In this document: piece after piece, positions 15,949 through 25,176 of the stretch
Position numbering within the stretch: position 1 is the first letter of the stretch
Layout: each line of letters starts with the position of its first letter
Source: Planctomycetota bacterium
Lineage (GTDB): Bacteria > Planctomycetota > Planctomycetia > Pirellulales > Pirellulaceae
DNA: 35,525 bases
Direction of reading: 5' to 3'
Assembly (NCBI GenBank): GCA_017303505.1
Contig: JAFLCP010000078.1
Coordinates: 1 to 35,525, forward strand
Translations under genes and position numbers: made by a program
Notes under the pieces: model-generated
The model's input: the letters and a program-made list of their open reading frames with translations, nothing else
Database searches by the model: none
Told to the model about the DNA's origin: nothing

Positions 15949-16521
15949 ATGAGCCTTGCCCCACAAAACCCCACCAACGAGGATTTCGCACGAATCGCTG
16001 AGTATCGACCACAGCTACTGCAATTGGCTAATCAGCTCGTATCGCAACAGATGCAAGCTCGGATCGATCCATCCGATGTGGTTCAAGAAACTTTGCTCGC
16101 TGCATCCAACAATCTATCCCAAGCAGACTCCATTAAGGTTCCTCTTTTGGTATGGCTCTATAAGCTTTTGCGACAACGCATCATTGATGCCAAACGAAAA
16201 CACTTGGGAAGCAGCAAGCGGAGTGTAAAGCATGAAAAGTTCTTTACGACCGCAACATCATATCAATATGTGCTCGATCATCTTCCGGCGCATTATCAGC
16301 CGCGCCCGCCGAGCGAATTATCGGCATCAATGCGATTGCAAAAACTAGACCAAGCGCTTCGGTCACTCGATCCAGAAACAGAGACTCTACTGCGACAGCG
16401 TTACTTCGAGGGCATCTCACTAGCAGAGATCGCCGAGCGTTTGGGAATATCTCTGAGCGCCGCTAAGATGCGACATTTGCGAGCGGTACAAGAGCTTAGA
16501 AAAGTTCTGGAACATTCATGA
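15949..16521 (+). CDS. ECF-type RNA polymerase sigma factor
   Basis: The open frame begins at 15844, but the ATG at 15949 is preferred since it starts the sigma domain cleanly. The 190-residue product has region 2 (PSDVVQETLLAASNNL, then VWLYKLLRQRIIDAKRKH) and region 4 (SLDPETETLLRQRYFEGISL, then AEIAERLGISLSAAKMRHLR, with the helix-turn-helix). It lacks the C-terminal extensions of SigJ-type factors. This class of ECF factor is expanded in planctomycetes and commonly paired with Ser/Thr kinases instead of anti-sigma factors. Its stop overlaps the kinase start by four bases (ATGA, 16518-16521), so the two are translationally coupled. Confidence 0.93.
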   Translation: MSLAPQNPTNEDFARIAEYRPQLLQLANQLVSQQMQARIDPSDVVQETLLAASNNLSQADSIKVPLLVWLYKLLRQRIIDAKRKHLGSSKRSVKHEKFFTTATSYQYVLDHLPAHYQPRPPSELSASMRLQKLDQALRSLDPETETLLRQRYFEGISLAEIAERLGISLSAAKMRHLRAVQELRKVLEHS

Positions 16522-19500
16522 GCAAGCCACAATCTTCTTCGCTCGGAAGCACTGAGAATCTTGAGTATGCCAACCTTATGGAGCAGCTCACGGAAACCAT
16601 GCAGGCTGGCCAGAAGATTGATTGGTCAGAGGTGGCCAGACTATATCCTCAGTGGGTGGAGAAGATCAAAGCTGAAATCCGTACGATCCAAACCTTGCTC
16701 GATGCCGGGAACATTACGTCATCCGATTTCTCTGGTGATGATATCGCTACCGGTAAAATGCCTGACATCGAAGGCTACCAACTGCTACGACGGATTGGCG
16801 CTGGGGGCATGGGGATTGTTTATGAAGCGATTGAGTTGTCGCTGCAACGCAAGGTGGCCATCAAAGTGTTGTCTGCGCAGCTGCGTCCCAACAGCCGAGT
16901 GCGAGTTCGTTTTGAAAATGAAGCCACGGCCGCGGGACGTCTAAATCATCCCAATATCCTTCCCGTGTATAAGATCGGTGAATCGGCCGGATTAATGTTC
17001 TACGTCATGCCATACGTCGATGGGCAGACGTTATCCGAAATCGCCGCCTTACCGGATAAGGATAGATCGTACAGCTCCATCGCCACTATCGTCTATCAGA
17101 CAGCACTCGCCTTGGATCATGCGCACGAGTCTGGAATTTTTCATAGGGATGTGAAGCCGTCCAATATCATGCTGGATCGACATGGACATGTCTGGCTTCT
17201 CGACTTCGGTTTAGCTTCACTGGACGAACAACTTGATCTCACACAAACCGGCGAGATCATTGGGACATTGCGGTACATGAGCCCCGAACGTTTGGCTCCG
17301 AAAACAGTCCGCACGCTGGACCGACGACTCGATGTTTATTCACTGGGCGCCACGCTCTATGAGCTACTGTCGGGCCTACCACCCTACCATGATGTATCCA
17401 AACCGGCTCTGAATAAAGCGATACAAGAAACTCAGCCCACTTCGGTGAAGCAACTCGCCCCGACATCGCCGTTAGCTTTGATTCGAATTTGCGAAAAGGC
17501 CATGGAACGTGAGCCTAATGATCGGTACGCCAACTGTTTGGAAATGGGAGAAGATCTACAACGCTTTTTGAGCGGCCAGGAGGTTGAAGCACGACCTCTT
17601 TCGCGGGCGACAAGAATCGCCAGATATGTTCGTCATCATTCACTGGCAATACTGACCGCGACCTCAATCTTTATTCTATTTCTAGCCGTCACTTTAGTAT
17701 TGCTGCAACGCAATAGGTCTCTTGAGCTTCAACAAAACACGATCGAATATCAGAACAAACTGGTTGATGTGCAGGCCAAAGATTTACGACGGCAGAATTT
17801 CTACCTCGAACTTACAAAGCTCCGCGAAGCTAGAGAAAGTGGAATACTCGGCTGGCGTAGTCAACAAATCGAAACCTTGACGCAACTGGCACGCGAAGGC
17901 TGGTCCGATAAAGAACTTGAGCAACTGCAACGCGAATGGATCGCCACCAGTCGAACTGTCGATCTCCAGGAAGAGCAGGTACTGCACACAGACCATTTGT
18001 ATTTTTGCTGTGCATGGAACAAGTTGGGAACGCAATTGGTTGCTGGCCTTACCATAGCGGAAAGGGACGAACCCGCTGTTGTCGTTTATAGCGGCGAGCC
18101 GTTAAGGGCACAGTTTGAAATCAAGTTACCTACACCGGCTGACTTAGGAGTCAGCGAATTGACCAACGACGGAGTTCGCTCGCTCTGCTTCTCGACCGAT
18201 CAGCGTCGTTTATGGGTCGGTACGAGACGGGGGTTAGTGCATGAAATCGATATGGGCAAGGGTCAAGTAGTTCGCTCCAAAGCCTGTTTTCCTGACACTG
18301 TTTGGGGCTTGGCTCTACAAGAAGATTTCAACGAACTATTCTTGGGTAGCTCAAGTGGTAAGACCCTGGTCATGGATTTAACAACCCTGGAAAAAAAGCA
18401 AACGTTTGATACGGGGAGCCCCATAAGGAGCCTTGTACTGTGGAATAACGTGCTCATGGTTTTGGATCTAATTTTAAGGCAAAGCTTACGAGATGTCGAC
18501 AAATGGCCCGCACCTACTGATGTAGATCTGGATGTTAACGGGATCCTTACCGGCGCTACAGACGATGGAACATTGCTCTACTGTTTGACCCCCACGGGCG
18601 TCCAGTTTTTATCGCGTGACACCAACACTATGACCAGAGCTTTTGATTTCAAGGTAAATCAAACGAATTCCAAAGTGACCAACGCGCATAAAGTTGTCCC
18701 CGACGACGGCGACTTGCTTTTCTCAGCAGATTCCAACGGACTTACACTGTGGAATCAGCTCAACGGAAATCAGTGGGGAACACTCCCCATCGTCAACAAT
18801 GAAAATGCAGGCGTTTGCTTCAAACCGAACTCTCGCAAGGTCGCAATTTGGGGTCACCGTAAACTGGCGATTTATCAGATCAGTCGAAGTGAAGTTTGGG
18901 GAGCAACACCCGCAACTCCTTATCCTGTCAACGCATTCCAGTTACAAAACCCTGTCAACAGTACCATCGCAGGAGTTTTGGTCTCAACCAAGAGTCACTT
19001 AAAAGGGGTCCATCCAGAGGAACACCTTGTTCAATACGTTCCCTGGAACCATCGCGAGAAAGTTCGAACGCATTATTTTGGCAAAGGCCCTGTGGGCATC
19101 AAGGGCGCTTATGGGACTGGCTTTATCTCTCATCAGTATGAAGATGACTACTTTATGTGGTCGAGCTGGAATCGCTGGACATGGGATGAACGTTTCTTCT
19201 TCACCTTTGACCCTGAGTTTTGTACAGCTCACAATCCCATCAAAAATGTGCTCTATTGCAGTTGGCGAATTCGCACTGAAGACTTGGCCCCACGCGTCCG
19301 TTACATTCCCGAATTGGTCACCGTTGATGGTACTACCCGTACCATCCTCTGGAATTATAAACCGATCCCAAACCACGACACCGATACCAGTTTTGCGATC
19401 AAGTCCATCTTACCAGCTAACGACAAAGTCTACTTGGCTTGCGATGATTCAATGATCCGTGAACTCGATGCAGTGACGGGCGTCCAGCGCCGAACAATGC

Positions 19501-19916
19501 CCGTCGAAAATCAACTTGGAGCTGCTATGGCTATTTTGGGGCCAGAGTGTCTCCTGCTCGCAAGCGTTGAGGGACAAGTTTCGATCATCGATCTGAAAAC
19601 TGGCCAGCTTGAGGCTCAACAGCGGTTGCACGAAAACCGCATTACAGCCATCCAAGCCCTCCGAGACGGGATGTTCGTCACGGGGAGTGTTGATGGCGAC
19701 TTGGTGATTTCCCGTTGGGAAAACAAACGAATCACCGAGATTCTTCGCGTGCCACATGCAGACGTCGCCATCGATCAACTTCAAGTGACCGCTGACGGCG
19801 AGCGGATTTGTTATCTTTGCCGCGGTGAATATGCCGTTCGCTATCTCGATTGGAAAAAGCTTCTCCGCGAACTTGAACTATTAAAAAATCCGCAGCTGGC
19901 TGAAACGACCAAGTAA
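16518..19916 (+). CDS. Membrane Ser/Thr protein kinase with beta-propeller-like sensor
   Basis: The 1132-residue protein has an N-terminal helical segment of about 80 residues and then a Hanks-type kinase (about 86-352). The kinase has a Gly loop GAGGMG (94-99), ATP-binding Lys116 in VAIKVL, HRD (209-211) with DVKPSN, DFG (229-231) and MSPERL, so it should be active. One membrane segment lies at about 375-397, then a coiled-coil (400-430). The remaining 700 residues read as repeated WD40/PQQ-like blades (for example SVDGDLVISRWENKRITEIL). The propeller is probably outside and the kinase inside. Coupled to the ECF sigma gene, it may phosphorylate that factor or its target. Confidence 0.93.
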   Translation: MSKPQSSSLGSTENLEYANLMEQLTETMQAGQKIDWSEVARLYPQWVEKIKAEIRTIQTLLDAGNITSSDFSGDDIATGKMPDIEGYQLLRRIGAGGMGIVYEAIELSLQRKVAIKVLSAQLRPNSRVRVRFENEATAAGRLNHPNILPVYKIGESAGLMFYVMPYVDGQTLSEIAALPDKDRSYSSIATIVYQTALALDHAHESGIFHRDVKPSNIMLDRHGHVWLLDFGLASLDEQLDLTQTGEIIGTLRYMSPERLAPKTVRTLDRRLDVYSLGATLYELLSGLPPYHDVSKPALNKAIQETQPTSVKQLAPTSPLALIRICEKAMEREPNDRYANCLEMGEDLQRFLSGQEVEARPLSRATRIARYVRHHSLAILTATSIFILFLAVTLVLLQRNRSLELQQNTIEYQNKLVDVQAKDLRRQNFYLELTKLREARESGILGWRSQQIETLTQLAREGWSDKELEQLQREWIATSRTVDLQEEQVLHTDHLYFCCAWNKLGTQLVAGLTIAERDEPAVVVYSGEPLRAQFEIKLPTPADLGVSELTNDGVRSLCFSTDQRRLWVGTRRGLVHEIDMGKGQVVRSKACFPDTVWGLALQEDFNELFLGSSSGKTLVMDLTTLEKKQTFDTGSPIRSLVLWNNVLMVLDLILRQSLRDVDKWPAPTDVDLDVNGILTGATDDGTLLYCLTPTGVQFLSRDTNTMTRAFDFKVNQTNSKVTNAHKVVPDDGDLLFSADSNGLTLWNQLNGNQWGTLPIVNNENAGVCFKPNSRKVAIWGHRKLAIYQISRSEVWGATPATPYPVNAFQLQNPVNSTIAGVLVSTKSHLKGVHPEEHLVQYVPWNHREKVRTHYFGKGPVGIKGAYGTGFISHQYEDDYFMWSSWNRWTWDERFFFTFDPEFCTAHNPIKNVLYCSWRIRTEDLAPRVRYIPELVTVDGTTRTILWNYKPIPNHDTDTSFAIKSILPANDKVYLACDDSMIRELDAVTGVQRRTMPVENQLGAAMAILGPECLLLASVEGQVSIIDLKTGQLEAQQRLHENRITAIQALRDGMFVTGSVDGDLVISRWENKRITEILRVPHADVAIDQLQVTADGERICYLCRGEYAVRYLDWKKLLRELELLKNPQLAETTK

Positions 19917-20266
19917 ACAACGACTGTAGCCTACCCTATCGCCCTCCCGCGCTTAGCAAAACTCTAACTGCATTCTCTGTGCAGGGCGTATTTCTCCTAG
20001 ACGCTTCCCACTTTTGCTTCTTACAATGATACTTCGGAATCCTTACGTGAGTTTGATGCTGGGATCATTGAGCTGAAAAGCCGAAGAATTACGAGCACGA
20101 TTACGAGGACGAGCACGATTACGAGGACGAGCACGAGCACGATTACGAAGTACGAAGTAGGAGCTACGAATTCCATCGCGCAAAGTTTTCGCAGCGCGAG
20201 TTTTTCGCGATTAGCGCAACGTCAAAGATTACGAGCAACTTTTTCACTGAGGGAGATACTCCTAGA
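19917..20266. other. Intergenic region with in-phase tandem repeat
   Basis: No gene start is seen in these 350 bases. The tandem repeat at 20088-20172 dominates. TTACAATGA around 20020-20030 resembles a -10 box but has no clear partner. The frame of the next gene stays open from 20072 to its TTG at 20267, but contains no usable start codon. Confidence 0.55.
20088..20172. repeat. 18-bp/6-bp nested tandem repeat
   Basis: The stretch is built from GAGCACGATTACGAGGAC units (two full copies from 20093) and shorter GAGCAC and GATTAC blocks, so the period is a multiple of six. GAATT flanks it on both sides (20086-20090 and 20168-20172). All units are multiples of three and contain no stop codon in the frame of the following gene, where they would read as Glu-His-Asp-Tyr-Glu-Asp repeats. 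No start codon precedes it, so it is treated as non-coding. Confidence 0.85.
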
Positions 20267-20968
20267 TTGCCAACACTCAACGTCAACATACCGCGATTTT
20301 ACGGGCTCCTTCGCAAAGAGTTTCTTTACGATCAGCAAGCCCATTTCGGAGAGTTCGTGAAGGTATGTGTCTTCGGTGTCGCTTCGATTACTGGACGTGC
20401 TTTGGGCTTCCATGTATTAACCGAAGCAGGAGCTGTTATTTGGCGATTACCGATCCATGCGTTGTGCCATCACCCTGATGCGACTCCACGTCCCTTGGAT
20501 TGGTTGCAATTTTGGGATTGCTTTAGCTATGAAGTGAGTTGTACCGTTTTCGACCGACTCGCCGATAGTCGAGTCCGCGTTCAATTGCGAGATCGCAGTT
20601 GGGTGGGTGGTCAGTATATGTTTACGTTGGATTGGTATGGCCAGCCCGATGCGGAGGAAGCCGGCGACGGCGGCCACAAGTGTGCCCGTATGATCGCGCT
20701 CGACGATGGAAACTTCGCCGCTCAGCCCAACAATCGAATCCAGTGGCTTTGCCCAGCCTTTGTAACTCCTTTTGCAGAAAAACCAGATTATTTAACCAAC
20801 ACGGCTGTTTGGAAAGTCGAGCGAGAGACCGAGACAACCTCCGGTTATTTCTATAACGACGTGCATGAAACGACGGATTCCAGTCAAGTACAATTGTACG
20901 TGAAAGGCTTACGTGTCGACGCGGGCAAAGGAACTGGTGGCTCGAGTGACGATGAAAAGAAATCGTAA
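20267..20968 (+). CDS. Planctomycete hypothetical protein
   Basis: A TTG start (20267) gives 233 residues; GGGAG is present about twelve bases before it. The protein has no signal peptide or membrane segment. It is rich in aromatic residues (WLQFWDCFSYEVSC and VWKVERETETTSGYFYNDVH) and ends in a Ser/Asp/Lys tail that is probably disordered. I have the impression of a group of proteins of this size limited to planctomycetes, without known function. It contains a GTACAATTGTAC palindrome at 20888-20899 that encodes QLY and is likely coincidental. Confidence 0.8.
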   Translation: MPTLNVNIPRFYGLLRKEFLYDQQAHFGEFVKVCVFGVASITGRALGFHVLTEAGAVIWRLPIHALCHHPDATPRPLDWLQFWDCFSYEVSCTVFDRLADSRVRVQLRDRSWVGGQYMFTLDWYGQPDAEEAGDGGHKCARMIALDDGNFAAQPNNRIQWLCPAFVTPFAEKPDYLTNTAVWKVERETETTSGYFYNDVHETTDSSQVQLYVKGLRVDAGKGTGGSSDDEKKS

Positions 20969-21357
20969 GTGGCGTTTTCGTGTAGGATGTGGGAATCAGC
21001 GATAGCTGGGCTTCGTTTAACCCGTAGCCGTAGCAGAGCGAGGCTAGGTGACCTGAGGAAAGTCGCCAATCCCCAGAATGCGCTCTCCAAAATATGTATA
21101 TGATAAAAACGGCTCTCCCTCCCGCGCTCTGCCCACACCAGCCGACTTCCCAAAAATCGCCGGTCAAATCCGACGTAAGGTCGATCCGCTGAGGAGGAAC
21201 ACAAGGCGAGAGCCTCTTACGCAGCGAGTTCATGGGACATAGCCGGGAAACCAAGGAACTCTTCAACTCCTTCAGATAGTGACGATGAGTAACGATTCGC
21301 AACACAACGATTTCGCCTACACGCACTCAAAACGACTTCTTTTTCGGTAACCAGACA
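20969..21357. other. Intergenic region with GTTTAACCCGTA repeat
   Basis: These 389 bases hold no gene that I can support on either strand. The only recognised element is the GTTTAACCCGTA...GGCTAGG repeat at 21014-21048. A long antisense frame over this area overlaps the preceding gene and has no domain, so it is left out. Confidence 0.55.
21014..21048 (+). repeat. GTTTAACCCGTA-GGCTAGG dispersed repeat, copy 2
   Basis: CGTTTAACCCGTA (21014-21026) is followed by GCCGTAGCAGAGCGA and GGCTAGG ending at 21048. Copy 1 at 240-266 has the same ends and a shorter middle. Both lie between genes near apparent transcription unit ends. Confidence 0.55.
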
Positions 21358-22332
21358 ATGACAGTATCTTCATACCAAAAACTCGCTCGGTTAGCGCAGC
21401 AACTTGTTGATGTGGGTTCCCTTGGCGAGATTGACAACCTGAACGCTGCACAGATGGGAAAACTCCTGCAGACAAACCAACACATTCTTGAGAGAGCATG
21501 TCTTGAGCTCAGCCCCAATTGCTGCGTTCCACTTAGCTACGACCGAGATTTTTTAGCCGTGCATTGCGAGCATTTGACACCGCTGCGAAACTTAGGACGA
21601 GCGTTTTATCTAGAATCGGTAGTGGCTCGATTGAAAGAAGATTTCCGAACCGCGGCAAAAGCAGGACTTACTATCTTGGAGTTAGCCAATGCAGTAAGAC
21701 GTGGTGGACTGATTGTGGATTCACAAGTAAGCAATGCAATTGCAGCGTTGGGAACTCAGTGCTTGGGGACTATCCGCGATCATTTAGACTCCGCAACTCG
21801 AAGATTCGTAATTGGCGACTTGTTCCGATTAGAGTCACAGAGAGAAGCATACGCACAAATCGCAGAACGGGATCGCCATTGGGAAGTGTCAGCGGGCTAC
21901 GCGGATGAACCGATCGATTTTTCGAACATAAACATAATATACCCTAATGAAGCAGACTCATCCGAAGAAGGGAGCGAAGCAATTCGGAACTTTCTTCAGG
22001 ATATACAGAATTTACCAGCGACGAGCCAAAACACTCTAAAACTCTATCAAGACCTCCAGCCGCTTGTCTACATGCGACTATTGGTGGTTGATTTAGCGTT
22101 GCGTGAATTGAAAAGCGTTACCGGTACCTATCCAACCCAACTGTCCGAACTATCGCCGCAAATCTTGGGTGAAGTTCCGCGGGATCCATACACCAAAGAT
22201 CAGTTCGTATACGAAAGACGAGGCGATGCTTCTTTTGACCTATGCTGCTTAGGACCACGACTCAACGCGAGCGAAAGGAACTATACTAGCTGGGCATTAG
22301 AGGGCTTTACCGCTCTTAGGCTTAACATGTAG
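21358..22332 (+). CDS. Planctomycete hypothetical with pseudopilin-like C-terminus
   Basis: The 324-residue protein has no signal peptide or membrane segment. The first 240 residues are mainly helical, with two Leu/Ala-rich helices. The last part reads ALRELKSVTGTYPTQLSEL followed by EVPRDPYTKDQFVYERRG, a pattern common in planctomycete proteins that resembles the C-terminal domain of type II secretion pseudopilins (YP...L..L.P.YL..vP.DPf.g..l.Y). It lacks the pilin N-terminal helix, so it is unlikely to be a pilin itself. No neighbour points to a function. Confidence 0.78.
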   Translation: MTVSSYQKLARLAQQLVDVGSLGEIDNLNAAQMGKLLQTNQHILERACLELSPNCCVPLSYDRDFLAVHCEHLTPLRNLGRAFYLESVVARLKEDFRTAAKAGLTILELANAVRRGGLIVDSQVSNAIAALGTQCLGTIRDHLDSATRRFVIGDLFRLESQREAYAQIAERDRHWEVSAGYADEPIDFSNINIIYPNEADSSEEGSEAIRNFLQDIQNLPATSQNTLKLYQDLQPLVYMRLLVVDLALRELKSVTGTYPTQLSELSPQILGEVPRDPYTKDQFVYERRGDASFDLCCLGPRLNASERNYTSWALEGFTALRLNM

Positions 22333-22771
22333 GAAGAGTAAGTAACGCGGCAAAACCACAAACATCGACCCCGCAAGGTGGTTTAATGAGTCATACGAAG
22401 AGCTTTACATTCAGGCAGCGATGCTGGCCAAGGCAACGATTCATTCTGGATGGGTTTTGCATATGGAGCTGCCTGTATAGAAGATGGGCCATATTTGACG
22501 GCGTTGAAACGCGTGATTTCCGTCTAAAAGCTCGAACCGGTTAATGCCTTGATACATGTTATCATGCGAAATTCTTCGTTCGCCGGTCCAACTCGCACGA
22601 AGCTTGTAGACCCTGAGATTCTGTCACCCGTTTATCGCGTCTTAAGGCCAAATCTCAAGAATTTTGTAAATCGTAGTGACACATAGTTGCTGCTTAACGC
22701 CTCTTCCTCCCCATTGCTTCCCTGACCAGATCAACTCCTTCGCTCCCTGCAACGTGAGCCCGAAACGAGTG
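22333..22771. other. Convergent intergenic region
   Basis: Two genes end toward each other across these 439 bases. No terminator with a clear T-run is seen. A protein-like open stretch at 22346-22480 is listed separately as a possible remnant. Confidence 0.5.
22346..22480 (+). pseudogene. Possible decayed gene fragment
   Basis: Between stops at 22343-22345 and 22478-22480 there is a 44-codon open stretch with a protein-like composition: RWFNESYEELYIQAAMLAKA, then TIHSGWVLHMELPV. It has no ATG, GTG or TTG near its 5' end, so it cannot be a complete gene. The family is not recognised. It could be a remnant of a deleted gene or simply chance. Confidence 0.25.
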
Positions 22772-25174
22772 TTAAATCGTTGGCTCGACTCGAAACGTAA
22801 GAATGGACGCGGACTGCATAGCAAGCCGAACCATGTAAGCGGCATCTAAGATCGCAATGGCTTGTTCCGATGTGGCCAACAACGGCTTAGTGCGAAATCG
22901 ATCCACCACCAACGTTGACGAACTATCAAATAAATTTTCAGTCTCGGGTTCGCCTACCTTAAAGCTCTTCAACACAGTTTCCATAGACGTTGATAGTGAT
23001 TCAAGGCCAAGCGAAGAGACAATCTGCTGTGCCTCTTCTAGCCACTCCAATGTCAAACAATTTAGCGAAGAGACACCACTCTCGATTGCGGCATGTAATT
23101 TTTGCTCAAGGTCTACGAGGAGGCTAGCAATAACGATCGGGACGGCTTGCAAGTCGGTTGTCAGCCCTCCCTCATCGTCGCTCCTCCGAATCTTGGCATG
23201 GACCGACTGAACATTTTGTTGGGGCTTTCGTCGAAATGCACTCAGCGCATATGTCTGGAAGTTCTCGAGACGGTCGAAATCAAAATGGGGACACAATACT
23301 GTCTCGCCACGGGCCGAGCCTAGCGACAGAAAAGAGAGAGGATAGACCGATACGCGTGATTTCTCAACAGTTAGTCTTCCAACCACACCTATCAGTTTTT
23401 CGGATTCTGGTTTGATCGTTTCCAAGAAGTTGATGCATTGTTCATCGCTTGCTATCCAGGGAACGCGCATCTCAACTACTTGTCCTATGCCATCAATAAG
23501 CTCCCAGACAAACTCCTGTTCTAGTTCATCAAACCAGCGTTTGCCCCATTGCGTTGGCTTCATGATGCACCAAGTCGCAGTGGTTTGCGATAAACGCAGC
23601 CCGATGGGACTGGTAGATTGCGCGAGATAAATCGCTTCGGACCAGTCCTCAATCCATCGCGCACCGAAATCGATTTCTTGGATAGAAGTTGGACCTAACA
23701 CCTCCACGGCACAACTCTCCGAAGAACTCAAACGACCGTCCCAGTTCAGCTTTGCATCGGTGAGTCGGAGGTGTTGTCGACAATTCTGTTGGAGCGATGG
23801 CGAATTTTTCCAACCGAAGGGACTGGTATAAGCTAGTCTTACATCAAAAGTGTGATCTTGCCCCTCACCGCGTGAATCGGAGGCGGTCAAAAACCGCTTC
23901 TCATTAGGATCCCAAAATAGCGCTGTAATGCCTTCGTAGCCCGAATCAGTTTTCCACGCATAGGCTCCGATACCGTAGAGCACAAGATCACCAACAGGTA
24001 CGTACTGGCTTCGCGATCTGCCATATAATTCTGCTTGTCGTGCCGCCGGTTTATTTCGCACAGAACGTGAGGCATCAGATGCTTTCGTACTCAACGGTAT
24101 GATGTCGGTTGAGCCAGACTCAACCATCTCTTCTTCCTGTCTGGCTTTGGTGGCTGCTCGACACAGCGCGTACGCTACCAGCACACGATCAAACATTTGC
24201 TGGAGATCAGCGGCCGCATTACGATCTATCTGCAACTGAATATCATTTGCGATACTATCAAGCAGTCGCGCCAGGCGCGGAAAATTGGCTGCTTCTGCCG
24301 CAATGGCACATGTCTCGAAGCGTTCAATAAGTCTTGACGAAGGATGCGCTAAACCCGAAATCGTTGCCGAAGAAAGTAACGTGAGACATTTTTCAGCCAC
24401 ACGCAATCGATCTTCCCGAATTGCATTTGAAATTTCAACTTCGAGTACGTTGATATTTGAAAGATCTTCTCCAGCGTTCCGTTTCAGTGCTAGAACAGCC
24501 AATAGCACCCAAAAGACCAGATCGCTTTTGGGAGCGGTTGACTTAAACTGCGAGAGCAACTTACGCAGATTCTTGTCGGGTCGATCTGTCATCAACAAAA
24601 CGCGCACATTGTCATTAGGAAATTCGAACGACAGTGCAGGGGAGTGCGTCGTGCGAAACTCCGTTATGCTCTTGAGTTTTGCGGTTGCTTTGAGAAACAC
24701 TCCTTTTCCAGACCAGGATGTTAGATCGTTAATAGTTGAGCGCACTAGCGACTCGATAACGTCCGAGTGAGAGGCCGAAACATCTGCGTCCGCCTGCTTT
24801 TTGGATACAGCGGAATCATTGGCATCTTCAGTTTCCGCCTCTTCGCGTTGAACGTCTTCCGAGTTTGTATCGACGGATTTTTGATTCAACCAGTTTTGTT
24901 GCAAATAGATCGTCGCCGCTAAGACAAATCGAGTGACTCCAGTGGCACCGCTATCGTCACGGGCTGCAGCTGGCCCTTCCGGTGGCATGGTCACACACCA
25001 ACCTGGTCCGCGCACTAGAATCGCTTTATCACTTTCTTCAATCGTGATCGTGGGGTTTTGCTCCAAATCCTTTAGTGCACGTCGGTAGAGTCCGCGATTC
25101 GAGAGTGCGACTAAGGCATCTTCGCTGGCTGCCGCGAGATTTTGTTGAAGCCTGTGTTGCGAGACGGTATCCAT
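22772..25174 (-). CDS. SWIM-family-like protein without zinc ligands (YehQ position)
   Basis: The ATG at 25174 is preferred, two bases after the stop of the VWA gene. The 800-residue protein contains AILVRGPGWCVTMPPEGPAA, then an ATGVTRFVLAATIYL block (residues 51-91). This is the spacing of a SWIM finger (CxC...ATGVCRHxLAA), but the four ligands appear replaced by D73, S75, T81 and F83. Further on, DLVLYGIGAYAWKTDSGYEG resembles the conserved core of SWIM proteins from such operons. The middle and C-terminal thirds are helical and unassigned. It is probably a large partner protein of the upstream AAA/VWA pair. Function is unknown. Confidence 0.78.
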   Translation of the reverse strand: MDTVSQHRLQQNLAAASEDALVALSNRGLYRRALKDLEQNPTITIEESDKAILVRGPGWCVTMPPEGPAAARDDSGATGVTRFVLAATIYLQQNWLNQKSVDTNSEDVQREEAETEDANDSAVSKKQADADVSASHSDVIESLVRSTINDLTSWSGKGVFLKATAKLKSITEFRTTHSPALSFEFPNDNVRVLLMTDRPDKNLRKLLSQFKSTAPKSDLVFWVLLAVLALKRNAGEDLSNINVLEVEISNAIREDRLRVAEKCLTLLSSATISGLAHPSSRLIERFETCAIAAEAANFPRLARLLDSIANDIQLQIDRNAAADLQQMFDRVLVAYALCRAATKARQEEEMVESGSTDIIPLSTKASDASRSVRNKPAARQAELYGRSRSQYVPVGDLVLYGIGAYAWKTDSGYEGITALFWDPNEKRFLTASDSRGEGQDHTFDVRLAYTSPFGWKNSPSLQQNCRQHLRLTDAKLNWDGRLSSSESCAVEVLGPTSIQEIDFGARWIEDWSEAIYLAQSTSPIGLRLSQTTATWCIMKPTQWGKRWFDELEQEFVWELIDGIGQVVEMRVPWIASDEQCINFLETIKPESEKLIGVVGRLTVEKSRVSVYPLSFLSLGSARGETVLCPHFDFDRLENFQTYALSAFRRKPQQNVQSVHAKIRRSDDEGGLTTDLQAVPIVIASLLVDLEQKLHAAIESGVSSLNCLTLEWLEEAQQIVSSLGLESLSTSMETVLKSFKVGEPETENLFDSSSTLVVDRFRTKPLLATSEQAIAILDAAYMVRLAMQSASILTFRVEPTI

Positions 25175-25176
25175 GG

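Noticed and set aside
20088-20172. CRISPR-like array
   Set aside because: Units are 6-18 bp, head to tail, with no spacers and no cas genes nearby; it is a simple tandem repeat.
20888-20899. Third GTACAATTGTAC palindrome as another composite repeat
   Set aside because: It lies inside a coding sequence, is only 12 bp long, and the 52-bp block and TACCGTTAG box are absent around it.
20622-21326. Long antisense frame of 234 codons
   Set aside because: It overlaps the plus-strand 233-residue gene, has odd residue composition (Arg/Ser/His-rich) and no domain.
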